Numbered from the stretch's first letter, positions 8,337 to 18,103 are shown. The stretch: DNA of 64,000 bases from Paracoccus sp. (in: a-proteobacteria) (GCF_030604785.1 NZ_JAUVVF010000009.1:1-64000), one strand, 5' to 3'. Numbers and translations: made by a program. The notes: generated by a model from the sequence alone, not told the origin.

Positions 8337-8944
8337 TGCGCGCGGCGCTGGCCCTTGCGCTGATGGCGGGGCCGGCGCTGGCCCAGCTTGGCGATGACGA
8401 GGCGGCGATCCTGCCGCGCGTCCTCTCGGCCGTTCCGGTCGAGATCTCGGACGCCCATATCGGCGAGGAACGCGCCATCCTTCTGGCGGACGAGGCCGAG
8501 GGGCTGGCCGATCTGGTCATCCTTGCGGGCCATCCTGACGAAGCGGCAGGCCAGGCGGTCGTCGTGGCGCGTGGCCTGGTCTGGGCCGGGCAGATGGCGG
8601 GGCAGGGGCCGTTTCTCGAACTTGCGCCGAATGGCAGCCTGCGTGTGCAGTCGCAACAGACGGCCATCGGCCGCCACGCCTGGGAGGAAACGCTGACCCT
8701 TGCCGAACGCGACGGCCAGATCCTGGTGGCGGGCTATACGCTGACCTCGTGGGACCGGATCACCGCCTTTTCGGGGCGCTGCGACTGGAACCTTCTGTCG
8801 GGGCGGTGGGAATCCGTCTCGGGCGGGCCGGACTCCGATGACGTGACGCTGAGCGGGCGCGAGGCGCTACGCGTGACGCCTGCCGAATGGGCGGCGCGCG
8901 GGGGCGAGGCGCCGGAATTCTGCCGCTTCGACAGTGGCGACTAG
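8336..8944 (+). CDS. Predicted periplasmic protein of unknown function between cobS and cobT
   Basis: A 202-residue protein with a clear signal peptide ([17 protein letters not shown]). The middle carries LELAPNGSLRVQSQQ, WEETLTLAERDGQILVAGYT and CDWNLLSGRWE. I recognise this pattern from widespread uncharacterised periplasmic proteins with a beta-rich fold, but I know no function for it. Two cysteines (GRCDWN, PEFCRF) could form a disulfide. The ATG overlaps the cobS stop (TGATG), so it is co-translated with cobS. A role in cobalamin synthesis is possible from context but not shown. Confidence 0.75.
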   Translation: MRAALALALMAGPALAQLGDDEAAILPRVLSAVPVEISDAHIGEERAILLADEAEGLADLVILAGHPDEAAGQAVVVARGLVWAGQMAGQGPFLELAPNGSLRVQSQQTAIGRHAWEETLTLAERDGQILVAGYTLTSWDRITAFSGRCDWNLLSGRWESVSGGPDSDDVTLSGREALRVTPAEWAARGGEAPEFCRFDSGD

Positions 8945-8995
8945 GCGCAGCCGCGCCCCCTTGCCTGCGCGCGCCGGTGGTGGTCTATCTTGGTC

Positions 8996-10864
8996 ATGAC
9001 GAAATCCGACAATCCCGCCGATCCCTTCAAGAAGGCCCTGACCGAGGCCACCCGCGCCCTGTCGGGCGAGGGCGAGCTGAACGTGACCTTCAGTGCCGAC
9101 CCGGCCGGGGTGACGGGCGACACGATGCGTCTGCCTCTGGTCAGCCGGCGGATGTCGCGCGACGAGGTGCTGCTGGCGCGCGGCACCGCCGATGCGCTGG
9201 CGATGCGGATGCGCCATCACGACGCAGCGACCCATGCGCGCTATGCCCCCGCAGGCCCCATGGCGCGCGAGATCTACGAGGCGCTGGAAACCGCCCGCTG
9301 CGAGGCGCTCGGGGCGCGCGACATGCCGGGTGCGCTGTCCAATATCGACGTGCGGATCGGCGCGGATGCCGACAAGAAGGGCTATTCCCAGATCAAGTCT
9401 CCCGCCGACGCGCCCTTGTCGGTGGCGGCTGGCTACGTGCTGCGGCAGGCCGCCACGGGCCGCGCCCTGCCGCCCGGTGCACAGCATGTGGCCGATCTGT
9501 GGCGCCCCTTCATCGAGGAACAGGCAGGCGGTGCGCTGGCCGATGTGGATGCGGCGCTTGCCGACCAGTCGTCCTTTGCGCGTCTGGCCCGCCGGATCAT
9601 CAGCGACCTGGGCTATGGCGACCAGCTGGGCGAGGACCCGGACCAGCCGCAGGAAGATGACGGCGAGGATTCCTCGGAGGAGGAGGAAGAAGCCGGCGAC
9701 AACCAGGCGCGCGACCAGGATGACAGCGACGAGGCCGAGGCCAGCCCCGAACGCAGTCAGGAACAGACCCAGGACGAGCGTCAGGCCCAGGTCAGCATGG
9801 ACGATTCCTCGGACGAGGAGATGGGCGACGAGGCCGAGATGCCCGAGGCCGAGACCCCGCCCGACCTGCCGCCTCCGGTCAGCGAGGCCAGCGCCGATTA
9901 CAAGGTCTTTGCCCAGACCTGGGACGAGGAGATCCGCGCCGAGGATCTGGCCGACCCGGCCGAGCTGGAACGCCTGCGCGCCTATCTGGACAAGCAGCTT
10001 GATCCCCTGCGCGGCGCGGTCTCGCGGCTGGCCAACAAGCTGCAGCGCCGTCTTCAGGCGCAGCAGAACCGCAGCTGGGAATTCGACAAGGAAGAGGGCG
10101 TTCTGGATGCGGGCCGTCTGGCGCGCGTCGTCGCGAACCCGACCACGCCCCTGTCCTTCAAGGTCGAGAAGGACACCGAGTTCCGCGACACGGTCGTCAC
10201 GCTGTTGATCGACAATTCCGGCTCGATGCGCGGGCGGCCCATCAGCATTGCCGCGATCTGCGCCGATGTCCTGGCGCGCACGCTGGAACGCTGCAGCGTC
10301 AAGGTCGAGATCCTGGGCTTCACCACCCGCGCCTGGAAGGGCGGGCAATCGCGCGAGGCCTGGCTGGCCGGTGGCCGTCCCGCGCAGCCGGGCCGCCTGA
10401 ACGACTTGCGCCACATCATCTACAAGCCCGCCGACGCGCCCTGGCGGCGGGTGCGGCCCAATCTTGGCCTGATGATGAAAGAGGGCCTGCTGAAGGAAAA
10501 CATCGACGGCGAAGCGCTGGAATGGGCGCATAAGCGCCTGCTGAAACGGCCCGAGGCGCGCAAGATCCTGATGGTGATCTCGGACGGCGCGCCGGTCGAT
10601 GACAGCACGCTATCGGTGAACCCCGCGAACTTTCTGGAGCGTCATCTGCGCGACGTGATCGCGATGGTGGAAAGGAAGCGCGCGGTGGAATTGCTGGCCA
10701 TCGGCATCGGCCATGACGTGACGCGCTATTACCAGCGCGCGGTCACGATCACCGATGCCGAACAACTGGCCGGCGCGATCACCGAACAGCTTGCCGCCCT
10801 GTTCGACAGCGACCCGCGCAAGCGCGCGCGGGTGCTGGGCATGGGGTCGCAGCGGCGGGGTTGA
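8996..10864 (+). CDS. cobT: Aerobic cobaltochelatase subunit CobT
   Basis: Partner of CobS in the cobalt-inserting chelatase, 622 residues, usual for CobT. The N-terminal third has [20 protein letters not shown]. Residues about 220-300 form a very acidic linker rich in Asp, Glu and Gln, a family trait. The C-terminal third is a von Willebrand A domain with the metal-ion site DNSGS near residue 405 and [11 protein letters not shown] near the end. I chose the ATG at 8996; an in-frame TTG at 8990 is less likely. It lies 51 bases after the periplasmic ORF in the same direction as cobS. Confidence 0.93.
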   Translation: MTKSDNPADPFKKALTEATRALSGEGELNVTFSADPAGVTGDTMRLPLVSRRMSRDEVLLARGTADALAMRMRHHDAATHARYAPAGPMAREIYEALETARCEALGARDMPGALSNIDVRIGADADKKGYSQIKSPADAPLSVAAGYVLRQAATGRALPPGAQHVADLWRPFIEEQAGGALADVDAALADQSSFARLARRIISDLGYGDQLGEDPDQPQEDDGEDSSEEEEEAGDNQARDQDDSDEAEASPERSQEQTQDERQAQVSMDDSSDEEMGDEAEMPEAETPPDLPPPVSEASADYKVFAQTWDEEIRAEDLADPAELERLRAYLDKQLDPLRGAVSRLANKLQRRLQAQQNRSWEFDKEEGVLDAGRLARVVANPTTPLSFKVEKDTEFRDTVVTLLIDNSGSMRGRPISIAAICADVLARTLERCSVKVEILGFTTRAWKGGQSREAWLAGGRPAQPGRLNDLRHIIYKPADAPWRRVRPNLGLMMKEGLLKENIDGEALEWAHKRLLKRPEARKILMVISDGAPVDDSTLSVNPANFLERHLRDVIAMVERKRAVELLAIGIGHDVTRYYQRAVTITDAEQLAGAITEQLAALFDSDPRKRARVLGMGSQRRG

Positions 10865-10879
10865 CCCGCCGCAGCACGT

Positions 10880-12304
10880 TCAGAACGCATAGGCCAGTCG
10901 CAGGCCGCCCCAGTGCCGGCCATGCACCACGATGGGCGCCGACACGTCCTTCATCATCGCGAATTGCCCGCCGCCCATGTCGCGGCGATAGACCTGCATC
11001 AGGAAGGGGGCGGTCGAACGCCCGGCCCCCAGACCCACGCGATCGTCAAAGATGCGGCGGTTGCGGCAATTGGCCATGTTCCAGACCGGATCGCGCCCCT
11101 GCGGCTGCGAGAACCGGCGGTTATGGGTCGGCAGATAGCCGTTGCGATCGACCGCCGCACAAAAGATCGCGCCGGGATTGGCAACCAGCGCCTCTTCCTG
11201 GATGGGGGGGAACAGGCGGTCGGTCAGGGTCGTGAACGCCGCCATGACCTGCGGCGGGTTCGTGCCGGGGATCGGCTGATAGCGCATGTCGAACAGCGCA
11301 TCGGTCGAGATCTCGCCCCGGTCGATGGCGCCTTCCAGCGCCTCGGACAGGGCGCGCGCGCGCTTCTGCACATCGTTGATCTGGCGCGCGTCGTCGGTTC
11401 GTCCGCCAAGCGCATAGGCGGTCTGGATCAGCCCCTCGCTTTGCGAGATCAGCTTGCCGACCCGTCCGCGCGCCTCGTCCACCGTTCCGGTCTGGTGCCG
11501 GACCGAATTGCCAAGCGCGTCAAAGACGGGGCCGAACGCGTCGACCTCGTGGCGCATCCGGCCCGCGCTGTCGCGCATCTCTTGCAGGTGGCTGCCGATG
11601 ATGCCGCTGGATTGAGACACGACGCCAAGAGCCGTTTCGGCCTCGCGGGTCTGGGTCAGGCTGGCTTCGGCCTGTTCCGATGTCTGCGCGGCTTCCGACT
11701 GAAGGTCGCGCAGCATCACGCCAAGCGACTGGATCGTTTCGGTCACGTCGCGCGCGGCGCTTTCGGTCTGGCCCGACAGGTTGGTGACCGCCTCGGCGAT
11801 GATGCCGAAGCCGCTGCCGGCCGAGCCGGCGCGGACGGCCTCGATCCGGGCATTGATCGCCAGGATGTTCACCTCGCGCGCGATCCGCAGGATCTCCTGG
11901 TTGGATTTGCGGGCGGCGGCCATGGCCTGGTCGATCTCGGCCAGGCGCGAGGCGAAGGCGGCGACCCAGGCGATCACGTCCTGGCTGCTGCCCATCGCCG
12001 TGCGCAATTGCCGCGACGCGCCCTCCAGCGTGCCCGACAGGGATTCGAAGTCGCCGCCCAGACGGTCGGACAGGTCGATCATCGACAGCCCGGCCGAGGA
12101 CAGGCGCCCTGAAGCCTCGCTGACCGTGTCCAGCCGCGCGGCCTGGTCCTTGGCGGCGGCAAGCACAGAGTCCAGGAATCCGGTCACGTCCACGATGTCA
12201 TGCCCCAGCCGCGTGGCAGCGTCGGCGATCGCGTCCAGCTGACCATCCGGTTCAGGCATGACGTGCGATGGTCTCAAAGCGTCGTCGATCGAATGTTCAA
12301 GCAT
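10880..12304 (-). CDS. Soluble methyl-accepting chemotaxis-type receptor with C-terminal sensor domain
   Basis: A 474-residue chemoreceptor-like protein with no membrane segment or signal peptide. Residues 30-300 form the long helical signalling region with the conserved hairpin VNILAINARIEAVRAGSAG and FGIIAEAVTNLSGQT. The C-terminal ~120 residues hold NGYLPTHNRRFSQPQG, NRRIFDDRVGLGAGR and GRHWGGLRLAY, a Cache-like ligand-binding region common in alphaproteobacterial receptors. The start MLEHSIDD at 12304 has GAGGG about 9 bases upstream. The same open frame extends to 13639, but that part is antisense to the GH25 gene. No other chemotaxis gene is in the window. The 3' end lies 15 bases from cobT, tail to tail. 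Confidence 0.85.
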   Translation of the reverse strand: MLEHSIDDALRPSHVMPEPDGQLDAIADAATRLGHDIVDVTGFLDSVLAAAKDQAARLDTVSEASGRLSSAGLSMIDLSDRLGGDFESLSGTLEGASRQLRTAMGSSQDVIAWVAAFASRLAEIDQAMAAARKSNQEILRIAREVNILAINARIEAVRAGSAGSGFGIIAEAVTNLSGQTESAARDVTETIQSLGVMLRDLQSEAAQTSEQAEASLTQTREAETALGVVSQSSGIIGSHLQEMRDSAGRMRHEVDAFGPVFDALGNSVRHQTGTVDEARGRVGKLISQSEGLIQTAYALGGRTDDARQINDVQKRARALSEALEGAIDRGEISTDALFDMRYQPIPGTNPPQVMAAFTTLTDRLFPPIQEEALVANPGAIFCAAVDRNGYLPTHNRRFSQPQGRDPVWNMANCRNRRIFDDRVGLGAGRSTAPFLMQVYRRDMGGGQFAMMKDVSAPIVVHGRHWGGLRLAYAF

Positions 12305-12337
12305 ATGGGCCACCCTCTTGTCCAACTCGCAGGAGGG

Positions 12338-12354
12338 TGCAAGCCACATGCCAG
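12338..12354 (-). promoter_or_regulatory. Candidate sigma54-type promoter of the chemoreceptor gene
   Basis: Minus strand CTGGCATGTGGCTTGCA matches the -24/-12 pattern with the required GG-N10-GC spacing. The predicted start, near 12327, leaves a short leader with the ribosome site. A TTGACA overlaps at 12360-12355 but has no plausible -10 at 17 bases. Whether this organism has RpoN cannot be seen here. Confidence 0.35.
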
Positions 12355-12494
12355 TGTCAACATGACGTCTCCAATTGCATCTATCCGCTTCCGGAAGGAG
12401 GGGGCCCAGCCGCGCGCCCGTGTCGCAGGCGCGGGCGGAACCCCGCGCTGCGCCGGCGCGTTCCCCGGATGAACCAGTGAATAGCGAGCAAGAG

Positions 12495-12797
12495 ATGTCC
12501 CATAACCACGAACCGCCCAAGGCCGCATCGCGCCACAAGCCCGCGTTGATCGCCATCGCGATCGCGATGCTGGCGGCGCTGATCGCCTTCATGGTGTTCC
12601 GCCCCGGTGTCGAGGATGACGGCGGCGACGGCATCGCCACGACCCCCCCGCCCGCCGAGGTGACCTCGACCGAGGCCGAGGGCCGGGAAGAGGAAACCGA
12701 TCCGCCCGTCGTCCCGGATGCGGTCACGCCCGATGGCGCCACGGGCGCCGGTATGGGCGTGGAAGGCGCGGGGACCACGCCCGCCCCGACGCAGTGA
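12495..12797 (+). CDS. Small single-pass membrane protein, function unknown
   Basis: A 100-residue protein with an N-terminal cytoplasmic stretch (MSHNHEPPKAASRHK), one membrane helix at about 17-37 (LIAIAIAMLAALIAFMVF) and a low-complexity acidic, Pro/Thr/Gly-rich C-terminal tail likely in the periplasm. I do not recognise the family. The start at 12495 is preferred over the open frame from 12375 because the extra 40 residues are of the random GC-rich type. The gene lies between the divergent chemoreceptor and the GH25 lipoprotein. It could be an envelope-associated accessory protein. Confidence 0.6.
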   Translation: MSHNHEPPKAASRHKPALIAIAIAMLAALIAFMVFRPGVEDDGGDGIATTPPPAEVTSTEAEGREEETDPPVVPDAVTPDGATGAGMGVEGAGTTPAPTQ

Positions 12798-12931
12798 CAC
12801 GATAGTCCGGTCCTGACGGTTTCGTGACCGCCTTTGCGCGGTGACTTTGCCCTCGGCCTCTGAGATAAACGCAACAAACGTGCGGCAAGCACGGACAGGC
12901 GATGATCTTGGACAAGAGGGAACGGGGCAGG

Positions 12932-13750
12932 ATGAAACATCTGGTCAGGCTGCTGCTTGGGGTGGTGATTGTGGCAGTGGCGGTGGCGTGTTCCCGAACG
13001 CCGCCGCGGACCAGCGCTCCGCAGATGGGACGCGGGGTCATGGAAGTCTCGCCCGGACCGGGCGCCAACCCAGCCCTTGGCGATCGCGCACCACATCCCT
13101 GGAGCGGCGGTTCGCCCTATGTGCATCAGGTCCACGGCATCGACGTGTCGCGCTGGCAGGGCGACATCGACTGGATGCGGGTGCGCAATGCGGGCATCAG
13201 CTTCGCCTTCATCAAGGCGACCGAAGGAGGCGATCATGCCGACCCAAATTTCCGCCGCTACTGGGCGCAATCGGCTCAGGCCCGCATCCCGCGGGGGGCG
13301 TATCACTTCTATTTCTTCTGCCGCACGGGGGCGGAGCAGGCGCGCTGGTTCATCCAGAATGTCCCGCGCGAGGCCGGGTCGCTGCCGCCCGTGCTGGACC
13401 TTGAATGGACCAACTCGCGCAATTGCCCGCGCCGTCCCCCGGCCAGCGAGATTCACCGCGAGGCGAATATCTTCATGGATATCGTCGGGCGGCATTACGG
13501 GCAGCGGCCGATCATCTACACCACCGTAGATTTCTACCGCGAGAACGACATGGGGCGCATGAATGCCGAATTCTGGCTGCGCTCGGTCGCCAATCACCCC
13601 AGCGTGACCTATCCGGGGCAGCGCTGGACCTTCTGGCAATATACCGGCACAGGCATCGTCCCCGGCATCCAGGGGGACACTGACATCAACGCCTTTGTCG
13701 GTTCCGCTCAGGACTGGGCAAGATGGTTGCAGAGACGCATGGTCAGGTAA
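12932..13750 (+). CDS. GH25 family lysozyme-like lipoprotein
   Basis: A 272-residue putative muramidase (N-acetylmuramidase fold, glycoside hydrolase family 25). The first 20 residues are a lipoprotein signal (LLGVVIVAVAVAC) with cysteine as the likely lipid anchor. The catalytic domain starts at about residue 65: HGIDVSRWQGDIDW, FAFIKATEGG, RGAYHFYFF, and PVLDLEW with the acidic residues expected in the active site. The end WTFWQYTGTG and DINAFVG are family features. The start MKHLVRLL at 12932 has GGGGCAGG just upstream. It overlaps the next gene by 28 bases. A role in peptidoglycan remodelling is inferred; no phage genes are nearby. Confidence 0.9.
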   Translation: MKHLVRLLLGVVIVAVAVACSRTPPRTSAPQMGRGVMEVSPGPGANPALGDRAPHPWSGGSPYVHQVHGIDVSRWQGDIDWMRVRNAGISFAFIKATEGGDHADPNFRRYWAQSAQARIPRGAYHFYFFCRTGAEQARWFIQNVPREAGSLPPVLDLEWTNSRNCPRRPPASEIHREANIFMDIVGRHYGQRPIIYTTVDFYRENDMGRMNAEFWLRSVANHPSVTYPGQRWTFWQYTGTGIVPGIQGDTDINAFVGSAQDWARWLQRRMVR

Positions 13751-14388
13751 GACAGGCGCATCGCTGGCTGATGGTGGAATTCGCGGCGCTCTATATCGGG
13801 GCGCCGCTTGTCATTGCGCTGTTTCTGCCGCCGGGGCAGCTGTTCACCGCGCTGGCTCTGGTCAGCGTCGCGGGCATGGCGCTGCTGTGGCATACGGGCG
13901 GCTTTCAGTGGCGTGCGCTGGTGCGCGGCTGGCGGCGAATGCCCTGGCTGGAGCTGGCGGGGATCAGCGCGGCCACGCTGGCGGCGGGCTGGATCATCCT
14001 GTCGCTGATGCGCCCCGAGGCGTTGTGGTTCCTGCCCCGCAACCGGCCCGATTTCCTGATGGTGCTGTTCCTGCTCTATCCTCTTCTGTCGGCGCTGCCG
14101 CAGGAGCTGGTCTTTCGCCCGTTGTTCTTTCACCGCTACGGCGCGATCCTGCCGAACGGGCAGGGGGCCATCGCGCTGAACGCCGGGATCTTCGCCTTCG
14201 CGCATCTGATGTACTGGTCCTGGATCGTCGCGGTGATGACCTTCATCGGCGGCTGGATCTTCGCGCGCGCCTACCTGCGCCACGGCTTCCCGGCGGCCTT
14301 TGTCCTGCATGCCGTGGCGGGAAACCTGCTGTTCGCGATCGGGATGGGGGTCTATTTCTACACCGGCAATGTCACGCGCCCGTTCTGA
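13723..14388 (+). CDS. CPBP family intramembrane metalloprotease-like protein
   Basis: A 221-residue protein with six or seven membrane segments and the CPBP (Abi/CAAX protease) motifs. Motif 1 reads PQELVFRPLFF (family EExxxR, here QExxxR), motif 2 FAFAHLMYW, and motif 3 FVLHAVAGN. The first glutamate of motif 1 is replaced by Gln, while the second Glu, the Arg and both His are kept, so activity is uncertain. The start at 13723 lies inside the GH25 gene; an alternative ATG at 13771 would begin just before the first membrane helix. Substrate unknown. Confidence 0.82.
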   Translation: MVAETHGQVRQAHRWLMVEFAALYIGAPLVIALFLPPGQLFTALALVSVAGMALLWHTGGFQWRALVRGWRRMPWLELAGISAATLAAGWIILSLMRPEALWFLPRNRPDFLMVLFLLYPLLSALPQELVFRPLFFHRYGAILPNGQGAIALNAGIFAFAHLMYWSWIVAVMTFIGGWIFARAYLRHGFPAAFVLHAVAGNLLFAIGMGVYFYTGNVTRPF

Positions 14389-14461
14389 GCACCGCGACAA
14401 TGGTTGACTTCCCGCGCGTCCCGCGTTTTCTGCGGGGGCTGGAAACACGGGGACCAAGATC

Positions 14462-16237
14462 ATGCACGCCTATCGCAGCCATACCTGCGGCGACCTCAAA
14501 GCCGCCCATGCCGGTGAAACCGTCCGCCTGTCGGGCTGGGTGCACCGGGTGCGCGACCACGGAGGCGTGCTGTTCGTCGATCTGCGCGACCATTACGGCA
14601 TGACGCAGGTTCTGGCCGACAGCGACAGCCCGGCCTTTGCCGCGATGGACAAGCTGCGCTCCGAGACGGTGATCCGCATCGACGGCCGCGTGAAGCTGCG
14701 CGATGCTTCGCTGGTCAACCCCAAGCTGCCCACCGGCGAGATCGAGGTCTACGCGACCGAGATCGAGGTTCTGGGCCCCGCCGACGAACTGCCGCTGCCG
14801 GTCTTCGGCGATCAGGACTATCCCGAGGAGACGCGGCTGGCCTATCGCTTCCTCGACCTGCGCCGCGAGAGCCTGCACAACAACATCATGCTGCGCTCGC
14901 GCGTAATCCGCTCGATCCGCAACCGGATGTGGGATCAGGGTTTCACCGAATTCCAGACGCCGATCATCACGGCCAGCTCGCCCGAAGGGGCGCGCGACTT
15001 CCTTGTCCCCTCGCGCCTGCATCCGGGCAAGTTCTACGCGCTGCCGCAGGCCCCGCAGCAGTTCAAGCAGCTGATCATGGTCGCGGGCTTCGACAAGTAT
15101 TTCCAGATCGCGCCCTGCTTCCGCGACGAGGACCCGCGCGCCGACCGCTCGCCCACCGATTTCTACCAGCTGGACATGGAGATGTCCTTCGTCCGGCAGG
15201 AGGATGTCTTTGCCACTGTCCAGCCGGTCATCCAAGGCCTGTTCGAGGAATTCGGCGGCGGTCGTCGCGTCGATCCGGACTGGCCGCTGATCCCCTATGC
15301 GGAATCGCTGCTGAAATACGGCACCGACAAGCCGGACCTGCGCAACCCGATCGAGATGCAGATCGTCAGCGACCATTTCCGCGGCTCGGGCTTCGCGATC
15401 TTCGCCAAGCTCTTGGAGCAGGAAGGCACCGAGGTCCGCGCCATCCCCGCGCCCACCGGCGGCAGCCGCAAGTTCGCCGACCGCATGAACGCCTTTGCCC
15501 AGTCGCAGGGCCTGCCCGGCATGGGCTACATCTTCTGGCGCAAGGCCGAGGACGGTTCGACCGAAGCCGCAGGCCCCATCGCCAAGGCTCTGGGCGCCGA
15601 GAAGACCGAGGCGATCCGCCTCCAGCTGGGTCTGGGCGAGGGGGACGCGGCCTTCTTCCTCGGCGGCAAGCCCGAGCAGTTTGAGGCGGTGGCCGGCCGC
15701 GCCCGCACCGAGATCGGGCGCGAACTGGGCCTGATCGACGAGAACCAGTTCAAGTTCGCCTGGATCGTCGATTTCCCGATGTACGAGAAGACCGACGACG
15801 GCAAGATCGACTTCAGCCACAACCCCTTCTCGATGCCGCAGGGCGGGATGGAGGCGCTGTCGGGCGATCCGCTCAAGGTGCTGGGCTATCAATACGACCT
15901 GGCGTGCAACGGCTACGAGCTGATTTCGGGCGCGATCCGCAACCACAAGCCCGAGATCATGTTCAAGGCCTTCGAACTGGCGGGCTATCCGGCCTCCGAG
16001 GTGGAAAAGCGCTTTGGCGGCATGGTCAAGGCGTTCCGCTATGGCGCGCCCCCGCATGGCGGCTGCGCGGCCGGGATCGACCGGATCGTGATGCTGCTGG
16101 CCGACGAGGTGAACATCCGCGAGGTCATCATGTTCCCGATGAACCAGCGCGCCGAGGATCTGATGATGGGCGCCCCGTCCGAGCCGACGAACGAACAGCT
16201 GCGCGACCTGCGCCTGCGCGTCCTGCCGCGCGAGTGA
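14462..16237 (+). CDS. aspS: Aspartyl-tRNA synthetase
   Basis: Class II synthetase of 591 residues, the bacterial length. Seen: N-terminal anticodon-binding OB-fold (residues 1-105, [18 protein letters not shown]), motif 2 [15 protein letters not shown], the bacterial insertion domain, and motif 3 [14 protein letters not shown]. The RDHGG sequence (His where E. coli has Leu) together with TGEIEV is the pattern of non-discriminating AspRS that also charges tRNA-Asn. If so, the GatCAB amidotransferase must complete Asn-tRNA synthesis; those genes are not in this window. The start MHAYRSHT follows a TTGACT-like -35 at 14403 without a convincing -10. Confidence 0.96.
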   Translation: MHAYRSHTCGDLKAAHAGETVRLSGWVHRVRDHGGVLFVDLRDHYGMTQVLADSDSPAFAAMDKLRSETVIRIDGRVKLRDASLVNPKLPTGEIEVYATEIEVLGPADELPLPVFGDQDYPEETRLAYRFLDLRRESLHNNIMLRSRVIRSIRNRMWDQGFTEFQTPIITASSPEGARDFLVPSRLHPGKFYALPQAPQQFKQLIMVAGFDKYFQIAPCFRDEDPRADRSPTDFYQLDMEMSFVRQEDVFATVQPVIQGLFEEFGGGRRVDPDWPLIPYAESLLKYGTDKPDLRNPIEMQIVSDHFRGSGFAIFAKLLEQEGTEVRAIPAPTGGSRKFADRMNAFAQSQGLPGMGYIFWRKAEDGSTEAAGPIAKALGAEKTEAIRLQLGLGEGDAAFFLGGKPEQFEAVAGRARTEIGRELGLIDENQFKFAWIVDFPMYEKTDDGKIDFSHNPFSMPQGGMEALSGDPLKVLGYQYDLACNGYELISGAIRNHKPEIMFKAFELAGYPASEVEKRFGGMVKAFRYGAPPHGGCAAGIDRIVMLLADEVNIREVIMFPMNQRAEDLMMGAPSEPTNEQLRDLRLRVLPRE

Positions 16238-16243
16238 TTGCAG

Positions 16244-16277
16244 GGCAGGGCGGGTTCCGTAACGTCCGCGCCCTGCC
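16244..16277 (+). terminator. Hairpin after aspS
   Basis: A 9-bp perfect stem (ggcagggcg, 16244-16252, with cgccctgcc, 16269-16277), 6 bases past the aspS stop. It is followed by AAAGCGCTTTT rather than an immediate T-run, so termination is likely but not certain. Confidence 0.55.
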
Positions 16278-16351
16278 AAAGCGCTTTTCGCAAAAGGCTT
16301 TTGTCGCTTAACATCCTTCCCGAGGACGGAGAACAGTCCCGGGGAGGAAGC

Positions 16352-18103
16352 ATGAACGACGACGCATCGCCGCCACGGCCGTGGCTGGCGTCCTACGGCA
16401 CATCCATACCGCGCGACCTGCCGGCGCCACGCTATCGCAGCCTGGCCGATCTGGCCGACCGGACCTGCCGTCAGAATGCCGCCCGCACGGCCTTTACCTG
16501 CGTCGTGCCCAACGGCATGAACGGCAGCCTGTCCTATGCGAGGCTGGCCGAGATGTCGGATGCCTTCGCGGCCTTTCTGCGGATCGATTGCGGCTTGCAG
16601 CCGGGCGACCGCGTGGCCGTGCAGCTGCCCAACGGGCTGGCCTATCCGGTCGCGGCCTTCGGCACGTTCAAGGCGGGCTGCGTTCTGGTGAACACAAACC
16701 CGCTGTATACCGCGCCCGAGATGATCCACCAGTTTCGCGACAGCGGCGCCAAGGTGCTGGTCATCGTGGACATGTTCGCCGACAAGCTGGCCGAGGTGAT
16801 CGCGCAGACCGATATCGGCACCGTGGTCCTGGCGGGCGTGTCGGAATTCTTCCCGTCCCTGCCACGCCTGATCGTGCGGGGGGTGCAGAAATACTGGAAC
16901 CGGGTCCTGCCGCCCGTGCCGGACCTGCCGGTCCGCACCCTTCGGCTGCGCGCGGCGCTGAAGGCGGGCCGCGCGCATCGCGCCCCGGTCGCGGATTACT
17001 GGCAGGGCACGGGCCGCGACGATCTGGCGCTGCTGCAATATACCGGCGGCACGACGGGGGTGGCCAAGGGCGCGATGCTGACCCATGGCAACATCCTGGC
17101 CAATCTGGATCAGGTCCATGCGGTGTCGGGCGGGGTGATGACGCGCGACGATTGCGTGCTGACGGCGCTGCCGCTTTACCACATCTTCGCCTTCACCGCG
17201 AACCTGATGACCTTTTTCGAACTGGGCGCGCGCAACATCCTGATCCCCTCGCCGCGTCCGGTGCAGAACCTCCAGCGCGCGATCGAGAATTATCCCGTGA
17301 CCTGGATCACCGGGGTGAACACGCTCTTCAACGGCCTGATGAACGAGGAATGGTTCGCCGCTTATCCGCCCCGCAGGCTGCGCGCCGCCATTGCAGGCGG
17401 CACGGCCCTGCATCAGGCTGTCGCGCGGCGCTGGCAGGCGATGACCGGGACGCCTTTGGCCGAAGGCTACGGGCTGACCGAAACCGCGCCTCTGGTCAGC
17501 TTCAACCCGCTGGACGACCGCGCGCGCCCCGGCAGCATCGGCCTGCCGGTGCCGGGCTGCGACGTGGTGCTGATGGACGATGACGGCCGTCCCGTCGCGC
17601 AGGGCCAGCCGGGCGAGCTTGCCGTGCGCGGCCCGCAGGTGATGCGCGGCTACTGGCAGCGCGACGACGAGACCGCGCGGACCATGCGCGAGGGCTGGCT
17701 GCTGACCGGCGATGTCGCGGTGATGGACGAGGGCGGCTTCCTGCGGATCGTGGACCGCAAGAAGGATCTGGTGCTGGTCTCGGGCTTCAACGTCTATCCC
17801 AACGAGGTCGAGGATGTGCTGTCCTTGATGGAGGGGGTGCTCGAATCCGCGGTCGTCGCCATCCCCGACGCGAAAACCGGCGAGGCCGTGCGCGCCTATA
17901 TCGTGCGCAACCCCGACCACCCGGCCGAGCTGACCGAGGCCGAGATCACCGCGCATTGCCGCAGCCATCTGACCGATTACAAGCGGCCGCGTTCGATCAT
18001 CTTCCGCGACGAGCTGCCCAAATCTCCCATCGGCAAGATCCTCCGCAAGGATCTCAAGGCCGAGATCGCCCGTGAATTCGCCGGAAAGGGTGCGCCATGC
18101 TGA
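16352..18103 (+). CDS. fadD: Long-chain fatty-acid-CoA ligase, FadD-like
   Basis: AMP-forming acyl-CoA synthetase of 583 residues that activates fatty acids or similar carboxylates with ATP and CoA. Motifs seen: AMP-binding YTGGTTGVAKGAMLTHGN at about 225-242 (FadD-like), YGLTETAP at about 370, TGDVAVMDEGGFLRIVDRKKD, and the C-terminal PKSPIGKILRKDL with the catalytic lysine. The start at 16352 has an excellent ribosome site (GGGGAGGAAGC). The 3' end overlaps the next gene by 7 bases, so the ligase and the transporter are likely co-translated. The exact substrate range is not readable. Confidence 0.9.
   Translation: MNDDASPPRPWLASYGTSIPRDLPAPRYRSLADLADRTCRQNAARTAFTCVVPNGMNGSLSYARLAEMSDAFAAFLRIDCGLQPGDRVAVQLPNGLAYPVAAFGTFKAGCVLVNTNPLYTAPEMIHQFRDSGAKVLVIVDMFADKLAEVIAQTDIGTVVLAGVSEFFPSLPRLIVRGVQKYWNRVLPPVPDLPVRTLRLRAALKAGRAHRAPVADYWQGTGRDDLALLQYTGGTTGVAKGAMLTHGNILANLDQVHAVSGGVMTRDDCVLTALPLYHIFAFTANLMTFFELGARNILIPSPRPVQNLQRAIENYPVTWITGVNTLFNGLMNEEWFAAYPPRRLRAAIAGGTALHQAVARRWQAMTGTPLAEGYGLTETAPLVSFNPLDDRARPGSIGLPVPGCDVVLMDDDGRPVAQGQPGELAVRGPQVMRGYWQRDDETARTMREGWLLTGDVAVMDEGGFLRIVDRKKDLVLVSGFNVYPNEVEDVLSLMEGVLESAVVAIPDAKTGEAVRAYIVRNPDHPAELTEAEITAHCRSHLTDYKRPRSIIFRDELPKSPIGKILRKDLKAEIAREFAGKGAPC

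Noticed and set aside
12305-13639. N-terminal extension of the chemoreceptor frame
   Set aside because: It is antisense to the GH25 gene and the small membrane protein gene. The start at 12304 has a ribosome site and gives a normal receptor.
12932-14388. Prophage remnant suggested by the lysozyme-like gene
   Set aside because: It is a lipoprotein, no holin, integrase, capsid or tail gene is near, and base composition matches the flanks.
14372-17968. Minus-strand open frame of 1198 codons
   Set aside because: It is antisense to aspS and fadD, whose motifs are complete. Its composition is the Arg/His/Gln/Gly-rich type produced by the complement of GC-rich coding DNA, with no domain.
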